Positions 56,151 to 64,000 of a DNA stretch of 64,000 nucleotides are shown piece after piece (the first letter of the stretch is position 1; each line of letters opens with the position of its first letter). The stretch lies in contig CM057844.1 of assembly GCA_030068075.1 (NCBI GenBank), forward strand, positions 5,022,001-5,086,000, given 5' to 3'. The stretch is from Paguma larvata (lineage: Eukaryota; Chordata; Mammalia; Carnivora; Viverridae). The position numbers and the translations under genes are program-made. Under the pieces are notes generated by a model. It had not been told where the DNA came from. It saw only the letters and a list, made by a program, of their open reading frames with translations, and ran no database searches.

Positions 56151-59040
56151 TTGGGGGCCTCGATTCTGAATTCTCCAAAACTCACAAAATGACATCTCTG
56201 TAATGAAAGCCCCTTTAAATTGAGCTTCCAGAAGCTTCATTGAAGTTTCCAGAGTGTTCCTTCATATTCTGACATGGTGGACAATTTGGCCAGGTTAGTT
56301 TTACTTGTTTCACCTGCTTGTGTTCTTGTCTGAGGCGGAAGAGGGCATGTGTTTGCTCCTTTCTCCAGATCTATCAGTCAGTGGGTCCTGTGGCCTTAGC
56401 TCTGAGTTTCGTGAGTTAGCTAATTAAACTATAACTTGTCCAGAGATCTCGGGCATATGACATTGAAAGCAGCTTTGAAATGATGAATACTGTATCATTA
56501 CTACACAAAAATAGCTTTTTTTTAATTACAAAAATGCCACACTGGGAGGACGGATCTGTCGGTGTGAGACTTTTCTCCCTTGCTGTGGTTCTGAGAATAT
56601 AGCCCAAAGAGAGTTATGAGAGACTTACTCGGATTGTATAATTGAGGGACCTAATTGAGAAAAGGCAGAGTAACTGCACAAGTTCAGTAATCACTGTATT
56701 ACCTAATGCCTTGCAACTTAAACTTCTGGATTGAAAGGAGCTATCACAGGCTTTAGGGTGCTGGCATTATGTGTAGCCCCACATCTGAAGGGTATTCAGT
56801 AGGTATGTTCTTCCCATTCTGACTTTAGTGCCAGCATTGTATCAAGGGGCACATAACTACCTTAAAAGGTTGCTTCTCTTTATAGGATGAGGGCAGCCCC
56901 ACTGTCATAATTACCTTCTGCTGGTCTAAATTTCCCCCCAAAATTTCAATTTAATACTCTTACTCTTTCCCTTGAAAACATGCCTCTACTGTATTGCTGG
57001 TGATGTTGGCTACCATGTTTTCACTCCAAAAGGATTGAATTTCAGGAGTGTGTTGTGAGGGTCTGGCATGTTTTATTAAAAAGGAAAGAGAAAAGAAAGA
57101 GAGGTGGAAATAGAGATGTAGAGAGAGATGTTTAGTGTTACTGTGAGAACCCAGTGTCTTTTTTTTTTTTTCTTTTAACTATTTATGGGTAGTAATGGGT
57201 TGGCTACACCTTTTACCTGCCACCCTTCTAGCCTTTACATGTGAGAGGGGGAGAAGAAGAAAGAAGAATTGTGCTGGATAATTTTACATTTAGAAAGTCA
57301 TAGGCACCATTGAATTGTTCTGGGTCATCGTGACTTGTGCTCAACACTCTCAGTTACTTTTGTCCCAGAGTTCATGTTCAGAACAGTTGAATCGGGTGCC
57401 CCTCACTGTAGGGGCCACCTGCAGACGCACCTGTACCTCACTAGAGTACAAAGGTACTGGTGTAAGTCTTTTTTAAAAAATTAACTTACACAGCATTCCC
57501 AGAAGCATGGAAGAGTAAAGAATAAGAAAGCATTGCAGCAAACCAACTTCCTATAACTTTGTAAATGGAAAGGAGGCCATGTTGGGGTCACCTTGGACTT
57601 TTCTTTTGTGGTCAAATAGTCTATAAAGAAAATTGTATTTATGCAAGCATGCTTTAAATACATGGTATTCCAGAGCATCCCTTTTTTTGCATTTTTTTTC
57701 AGTGTTTGTATCTTAACACAAGACCAAAACATTACCTTTGGCACAGCATCCCTGTTTGATTAATAGTGCCTCTGAATTTAGTCATGTTTGGGGGGTTCAT
57801 CTATTAAATAAGCTGAAGCCAGAAATACTTTTTTCATGGGGGTGGATGGCATTCTTCTCCTGCAGTGTGTGAGAGAACCAAACCTCAGATTTTCCATAGG
57901 TGCCAGAGGACCTTCACCAGTCAGCCTTTATGGTTGTAGGATTTCAATTTTGGCCAGCATTTTAATCTTTATAATCTAGCTTCTTCTAGTTACACTTTCA
58001 GACTTATTAGACAATTTCATCAGCAGCTTTCTCCAGCCCAGGATGTGCAGTCATTATGCAGGAACTTTATCAAGGACGTTCTTGGGTCCGAAGAGCTTGG
58101 CCCAGGAGGAAGTCTCAAAGGGCCCCTTCCCCTGCTCAGAGAGGCCAGAAGTCTCTGACTTGATGGCCTCTTTGTGTATAAAATGATGAAAACAGTGGGC
58201 CATGCTATCTGAGCTCTGGCAGTACCCCTGGCTTAGGTGGCCGTGAGCATTGGGAATGGCACTGAGAGGCCCAGGCCAGGTCTCCAGGCCTGCTGTGCTG
58301 CTTACTGTTCATGCACCTTGTGTAGGTGCTGCCTTTGCCTTCCTGAGCCCCATCTCCTCCTCGTCACCTAACAGAAAGATGATGTCGCCTGCCTCAAGAG
58401 TAGGCAGAAAGGCTAAAGAGAACAATACATGCCAACATACTTTCTGGATAGGAAGGCACTCTTTGAAGGCTAGGTACTAGTGTTCTTATTAAATTGAAGT
58501 CATTTATTAGTTTCTTAAACAAAGGTAATTTATGCAGATTTTTTCTTAAAGCTTTGTCACAAATCTAGTTCTTATACATTTGGTAATAATTGTGTTAAAG
58601 TGGCTTGTGTTCTCTTATATTCATATTGTTTCTTAATAACCATTGAATTAAGAATATTATGAAGCCCTATTGTAATATGGAATAAAAGGCTCATGTCGTC
58701 AATTGTTTAGAAATATGCTCGGCAATATGAAGCATAAGGCTTTAATACAAAGGTAAAATTCAATTTAACAAAATCCTTGAAAAGGTCTTGTCCCCATCCA
58801 GCCATAACGTACCTCCCACGCTTCTCTGTATCATCTCAGTGCCAACATAGTTCATAAAAAGTGAGAGGTGTTTTCATGTACTTGTGTTTTTTTAATCCTC
58901 ATAGAAGACAGCAGTGTTGTACCTTTTTTTGGTAGTGAAATACTTTTGCCTCTGAGTATTATAATTCAATTTGTAAGCCACGACCCCTCATAAACTGCTG
59001 TTATCACTCTGATTAATAAAGAGCCAATTGGCCATTGCAG

Positions 59041-59199
59041 CTTCGTCACTTGGGGAATGACGAGGTCCACATCGTCTGGTCTGAACACTCCAGGGACTAC
59101 CGCAGGGGCATTATCCCGACTGCCTTTGGAGACGTTTCAATCATTATTTACCCAGTGAAGAATCACATGTTCTTTATCGCGATCACGAAGAAGCCTGAG
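59041..59199 (+). CDS. RALGAPA2: RALGAPA2 coding exon (window exon 13), catalytic asparagine thumb
   Basis: The exon is 159 nt, phase 0. It encodes [18 protein letters not shown], then [16 protein letters not shown] and [19 protein letters not shown]. Known of the family: Rap-type GAPs supply an asparagine thumb instead of an arginine finger. The thumb is the N in [10 protein letters not shown], local residue 6, equivalent to Asn290 of Rap1GAP and, from memory, N1742 of human RALGAPA2. The residue is intact, so the exon encodes a catalytically competent segment. Acceptor CATTGCAG; donor GAG|GTACGT. The next exon of the domain (expected to start VPFFGP) is not in the window. Confidence 0.96.
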
Positions 59200-59524
59200 G
59201 TACGTTTTCACCACATTATCGCTCTGACTCATACAGCATTTGCCATATGATTCGCTGTTTTTGAGAAACAATGATATAAATACGTTTAGGGGGACTTTTG
59301 TCCAACTGGTGAATGTCTCACATGTATCTGAATTACACACGCTATAAAGAAATTCAGAATGAATTGAGATTTTCAGAGTATCTTCCCTCATGAGCACAGA
59401 ATTCTGTGTATTATTATTAGACTCCTTGAAAATTAGAATGTAAAGACATTAATGATATTTTAAATGTTTTAAATTTAATCTTTTTAAATTTAAAAAATTG
59501 TAATTTTGTATTGGGGACACGTTG

Positions 59525-59526
<2 letters not shown>

Positions 59527-59563
<37 letters not shown>
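59527..59563. repeat. (AAT)n microsatellite, about 12 units
   Basis: Uninterrupted TAA/AAT triplets, likely variable in length. Confidence 0.97.
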
Positions 59564-59567
<4 letters not shown>

Positions 59568-60499
59568 TAAAAGAACCCCACGTCACATCAAGCATTTTGT
59601 GGCTGGCTGTGGGTGTAGAATTCGACTGGCGTGACAAACAGGCACTGCTCTCCAAGCTCCTGACTGCTGCTAATGGGGGTCAATCCTGAAGGATTGCGGG
59701 CACGTCTGTGAAGAGGTTAGGCCTCTGCAGCACAGCCCATGTGATGACTGTTAACAACTGAAGCACCTTGCCACCGGATCAATGCAACCGTGTCGATTGG
59801 TATCGATCATGGGAATGGCTGGAACAATCCGATGGTTATGTTTCGTGCACTAAATTGGCTGCGGCTTTGATCCTTGCCGTGCCTTCACTGGTATTTTAGC
59901 CATGCTTTATATAGTAACTTGTTTTTGTGTTGGAATCATTAATAGAAGGGTTCGTTTTTAAGTTTTTAATTAAATGTTTAGCGTAGTTAAGTCACTCCTC
60001 CTCAAGAAAACAGCCCTGTGCTCTAGCTTGGCATTAAGTATAGTCTTCATTTTTGTTCCCAATTGTTCTCCTAAAGGGGCTAAAGGTTACCATTCTAAAC
60101 ATTCTTTTTCTGAGGTATAAAATAAGCAGTAACTGAGATTTACTGGGATTTTAATATAATCTTTGGTGTTAAAGTTGTAAGGATTAAAGAGCTAAGAATG
60201 AAGGGTGCTGCAAACAGTGGCTGGCTCGGAGTAAATGCTGTTGAAGTTGTTGGCTGTTGGCTGTTATTCTTATTATTACTATTACTGCTGTTATTTTTCT
60301 ATTACTGTCACTACCATGAAAAGAAAAAAAATAACGAATCCCAAGTGTAACAACATGCTTATCATTTCTCAGTCCAGACACAGTATGGGTCAGCTCCTGA
60401 ATTCAGAAAAGTCTCACTCTGGCATAAAAGGGAATCCTCTTTTCTATTCAGGGAGTGAAGATGCCACAAATTCTTTATACTAAATATGGGTGTTATCTT

Positions 60500-60697
60500 T
60501 CTTTTTTTTCTTTTTTTTTTTTTAATGTTTGTTTTCAGAGAGAAAGAGTGCGTGCATAGGGGGGCAGAGAGAGGGAGACAGAATCCCAATCATGCTCCGT
60601 GCTGACCCGGACGTGGGGCTCGATCTCATGAACCGTGAGATCATATCCTAAGCCAAAATCAAGTCGGACCCTTAACCGACAGCGACTCAGGCGCCCC
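60500..60697 (-). mobile_element. CAN SINE, antisense
   Basis: Reversed tail of T-rich sequence then TTTTTAATGTTTGTTTTC, GA-rich tract, ACGTGGGGCTCGATCTCATG and a slightly altered reversed head GCGACTCAGGCGCCCC. Flanks GGTGTTATCT and GGTGTTATAT are the target-site duplication. Confidence 0.93.
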
Positions 60698-61339
60698 TTG
60701 GTGTTATATCTGATTCACATCTTTGTGTGTGTGAAGTTTTCACTCTTGTGTAAGAAAATGACTCTGAGTACTAATAACATTTGTGTCTGTCCAGGAAAAA
60801 CACGAAGTAACATTTTCAGCAGAAAACGTTAATATTAGACAACCGACAGACTTGGTGTCCTATAGCTTCCAAATCAGGAAAATGTAGTTCTTTAAGATTT
60901 AGTGTGGATTAACTGACTTCATTAGTTCATTTTGAACATGGCCCTGTAAAACATCATTTAATATCCTAAAAATATCTCCTTTATTTTTGTAGTAAAGAAC
61001 ATAAAGGGTATTTCAATTCATTTTATAGTGTTAAGAGTGATACTTTAAACTTCCTTAAAAAGTGATTTTTAGAAAGGTATTAAACTTTCAACACATGAAA
61101 ATGAGGATTAACATACCTTTTTAAAATTTCTTTAGAAACTGTAAGTTTTAAATTTGGCCATAAATTTGGTCATAAATTTTGAGAAGATGAATTGAGCGAA
61201 TCGCTGTCTTAATATTTCAATTCAAAAAGCCTAAAGGGAAGAAGAGAATAGTGTCCAACTGGAAATTTAGTGTTATCCCCACATTTAAAGTACAAACCAT
61301 TACAATGTAATAAAATTAATCCAGACATTTCCAGGGCAA

Positions 61340-62600
61340 GTGTGGCTGACCTTTTGTTCACCAACCACTGACCCCAGGGTGAATGCAAGAGGCTTGTGGA
61401 GGGAAAGTCTGTTTGTTTGGCTTCAGTCCCTGGTATTTAAATTGCATTCCCTAATCAAATGAAAAGGCCGTCCTCTCTATCAGGTTACAGAATCCATGGC
61501 AACATTTGGCCTTTTATATCCATAATGTTAGCCTTTTTGTTTGCATCTAAGTAGAGACACCTGGAGCAATGTTAACATTAACCGATTTAGCATTAATAGC
61601 TTCATTATATAAGAATTTCTGATCAGATAGCTGTTACTTTTGTTATATTGCTTCAGCTTGTATTGTTGTCATTTTTTATCTCCCTGCTTGGCAACCAGGC
61701 AATGATTTGCAAATTTTTTTTGTCTTGATTAATTAAGCAATATAATTATCAGTAACCGTGATGCAGTCTTTGCTCAACAAAGCTTCTGAGAGAAAACAAT
61801 GGTAAGTCTGTTAGTATGAATGCATTCCACGCGTCCCAGATGCATGAGGATATTATGGACAATGAGGGGAAAGGCCGCCTGTGAGCGAGGACAAAGGGTG
61901 CCACGCAGACTCGACACACTGCACATACCGCCAGGGACATGCTGCGGGCTCCCTGGGACACAGACGCCTCGTTAGATTACAGCTAGTCAGCAGAGATTAA
62001 TTCTCAGCCATTTGGTGCAATAATTTACCCATTCCCCAGTCTTTTAACTAGGGCTCCTCACTGTGGAAGTAAAGGCTTTGTACTCAAAAGATTTATTTAA
62101 CCTTGCCTACTTTTAGGGATCCCCACCAAAATCATTATTTTTGCTTAGAAATTGTATTAACGCAGCCACTTGAAGTTGAGGAATATGCCTTTGGAGGAGG
62201 ACAGGATGATGCACACGTTTCAAAAATTGTAGGTAGAGTCAAAGGCATTTCTTTTAGCACCTGTATATTTCAGCTGAATATAGTATGACTCTGGTCTAAG
62301 TCAATTTATTTTACTGGTCTCTGGGCAGCAATACTTCTCTAAGAATAATTTTAATCCTTTTTTAGGAGGGGGAAAAAAAAAACCTCATCAGTACACAAAA
62401 GTCCTGCTCATTGGGTAGAGTCATGCATATTCAAATTGTACTTTCATTCACTCGGCCTCATTAATAGCGTATGTAATAATGTAGGGCTATTTGTAATACA
62501 AGCTCACAGGCAGCATTGCTTCCAAGTCCTTTGAAATTTAACATATTTCGCTTTTTCATTCCATACACCTCCCTTAAATATACAAATTATGTGCCTGGCA
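61340..62600. promoter_or_regulatory. Candidate conserved intronic regulatory cluster
   Basis: No repeat was recognised across about 1.25 kb. It contains GAATGCATTCCACGCG near 61,819, GACAATGAGG and GACAAAGGG (SOX/TCF-like) near 61,858-61,897, GATTAATTAAGCAATATAATTAT near 61,727 and CTCATTAATAGCGTATGTAATAATG near 62,457 (homeodomain-like). CpGs persist near 61,830-61,970. The regulatory role is inferred. Confidence 0.35.
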
Positions 62601-63414
62601 GAACCCGCCTCCTCTTAATAATACACAGCACTTGCGAAATGGTATGTTGAAGAAATTGGGTGTGCTTGTGTGAGTACAGAAAACCCTTGCATCTGAGAGG
62701 GCCGCTCACTTCTTGAGCTTTGTATTGAACTTTTAAAAATAAATAAATAAATATCAGTGTGTTTAGCCACATGATTTCATTGTTAGATTACTTCAAAGTA
62801 AGTTCACCTCCATAAACATTGACACGGTAGTCTTTGGTCACAGAAAAGAAATGTGCTCTTGTCAGATTGAGCTCTTTGTTATTTCTACTTTTATTACTAA
62901 GTCAGGGAAGACTTGCATATGGAGCAGAACATTAGTGCCTGAAAGGGTTTGTTCTGTAATGAAGGGGTTCATAAAACTTCCATATTGCAGTTAGGACCCG
63001 TGTTGCTTTTCTTTTTCAGTAACTGGAAATAATTTTGATGTTCAAAACATTTTTGCCTTTATGAATTTGTGAAGATAGGTTTTAGTGTTTCTGTCATGTT
63101 TACCTCCAGGGACATCATAGTGACTGGCTAGTGACTGTCTGGCCAGAGGGCGGATGTGCCGAAGCAGCCTTGACTGGTAGCAGTTAAGACAAGAGGCAGC
63201 TTTGGTGAAGCCAAAGGTCCTCCTTATCACCTCAACCAGAATGTCGGTTTTGTAAATGAAGAGACATGTTAATGTCCTCCAACCTCTACTTTCTTGGTCC
63301 TGGTAGATATGGACATGGGACAAAATGGATGACTCAGTCACTTCTGAGAAGTAGAAACAGGAAAGAATACTAGGATAGACAGGGGCCCCCAGAGTTCCAG
63401 GTCCTGTGCTGCTG

Positions 63415-63500
63415 CAAGTAGGTGGGGGTCTTGGGCAAGTCTCTTAATTTCTTTGGACTTTCATTTCCTTAGCTACGTGTAACATTCAGACTGGGACCAA
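63415..63500 (+). mobile_element. MIR-like short remnant
   Basis: CTTGGGCAAGTCTCTTAATTTCTTTGGACTTTCATTTCC matches the MIR segment CTTGGGCAAGTCACTTAACC in order. Short. Confidence 0.6.
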
Positions 63501-64000
63501 GGTCTCTCTGCAGTACTCTTTAGGGATTCTAAGTGCCCCTTTAAGATGATGGGCCCTGTTTGATCTTCCTGTTCCCAGATGCCTATCCTTTCCCTAAGCT
63601 GCCCCAATTCACCACGTTGCTGTCAAGGTGGTATTTGGCTTCCTTGCAGGCTCAGCAGCTACTGGGAGTATGTGAGTGTATGCATGTGTGTATGTGTGTG
63701 CACGTCCCTCTTCAGGAAGACAGCTAGCCCAGGACCTTCACCTGGAGCCAGAGCCTAGAAATGCTGGTTAAGGCTGATGCACCAGAAATCACAAGGGCAT
63801 TTGCACATGCAAGGCCAAGAATGGCCAGTATTTGCACCTGTGTTTGAAAGGAAATCTTTTACGAGTATGGCTTCATTATATATGTACTATGTTTGACTGC
63901 AACATGGTTATAGAAATTTCTTTTTATTTCATATATATAATTTTCTTAAGTATTTGTCTCAACCCCAACCAAATAACCTTTTTGAGATTAAGGCATATCC

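Larger units (their letters stand above)
53270..59040 (+). other. RALGAPA2 intron (5.8 kb), repeat-poor
   Basis: GTAAGG donor; GGCCATTGCAG acceptor. A MIR lies at 54.18-54.43 kb with a 36-bp tandem duplication inside it. A TTTC/T run lies at 54,955-54,990. From about 55.0 to 59.0 kb I recognise no SINE or L1 at all, which is unusual for this window. The 55.0-56.7 kb stretch keeps CpG and looks like candidate conserved non-coding DNA. Confidence 0.75.
1..64000 (+). other. RALGAPA2: RALGAPA2 gene body (partial, internal part through the GAP domain)
   Basis: The whole window lies inside one plus-strand gene. Thirteen exons join in frame to 737 codons with no stop. Known of the family: RALGAPA2 (about 1,870 residues in human) is the catalytic subunit of a heterodimer with RALGAPB. 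It stimulates GTP hydrolysis by RalA and RalB in the cytoplasm and is restrained by Akt phosphorylation. Translated segments such as [16 protein letters not shown] and [16 protein letters not shown] match what I recall of the alpha-2 protein. The paralogue RALGAPA1 differs clearly in the linker (for example HYPMSGGPA where this gene has HFPLRGGPA, and no [15 protein letters not shown]). If human numbering holds, the first exon here starts near residue 1,050. Promoter, 5' exons, last GAP exons and 3' UTR are not present. Confidence 0.93.
59200..64000 (+). other. RALGAPA2 intron, 5' part
   Basis: GTACGT donor; the acceptor lies beyond the window. It contains an AAT microsatellite at 59,527-59,563, a CpG-containing unique patch at 59.68-59.89 kb, an antisense CAN SINE at 60.50-60.70 kb, a repeat-free stretch at 61.3-62.6 kb that looks like candidate regulatory DNA, and a weak MIR near 63.42 kb. 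No coding exon was recognised. The minus-strand 99-codon frame at 63,042-63,341 has no family resemblance. Confidence 0.75.

Noticed and set aside
1..64000. CRISPR arrays, operons, phage or bacterial defence systems
   Set aside because: The DNA is a mammalian intron/exon landscape; the only regularly repeated units are SINEs and microsatellites.

Overview
This is a window of mammalian nuclear DNA from a carnivore, most likely a cat-family (Felidae) genome. The evidence is about seventeen CAN-type tRNA-derived SINEs on both strands. They start with a GGGGCGCCTGGGTGGCTCAG-like head and end in a CT-rich stretch plus a tail such as ATAAATAAACGTTAAAA, which is the felid form. Mixed-age L1, L2, MIR, MER5A and Tigger2-like repeats are also present. 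There is no bacterial, phage or viral gene content.

The only protein-coding gene I can support is RALGAPA2 (catalytic alpha-2 subunit of the Ral GTPase-activating protein complex), on the plus strand. Thirteen consecutive coding exons lie between 17,036 and 59,199. They have canonical AG/GT borders, matching intron phases and no in-frame stop, and together encode 737 codons. The first eight carry the alpha-helical middle of the protein. The 772-nt exon at 44,979-45,750 carries the linker before the GAP domain. The last four carry the start of the Rap/Ran-GAP fold, including the asparagine-thumb segment [10 protein letters not shown]. The 5' exons, the end of the GAP domain, the stop codon and the 3' UTR lie outside the window.

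Layout: 1-17,035 is the 3' part of a large intron, with a nested L1+SINE block (8.3-10.6 kb) and a stretch that looks like conserved non-coding DNA (11.9-12.8 kb). 17.0-30.4 kb holds four exons and a long antisense L1 interrupted by SINEs. 30.4-41.4 kb holds exons 5-8 with MIR/L2-rich introns and one Tigger2-like DNA transposon. 41.4-59.2 kb holds the large linker exon and the GAP exons. 59.2-64.0 kb is the next intron.

I did not find a new genetic system. The observations most worth a second look are: an L1 insertion at 29.2-30.0 kb whose target-site duplication encloses a SINE-like 3' extension (a probable 3' transduction or chimera); a 5' half of tRNA-Glu joined to an old L1 3' end at 10.58 kb; a diverged duplicated segment on either side of one exon at 38.6 and 39.5 kb; a young-looking SINE with a perfect 16-bp target-site duplication; and several repeat-free intronic stretches that keep CpG and homeodomain/SOX-like motifs and may be enhancers. 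All family names come from recalled consensus sequences, not from a database search.
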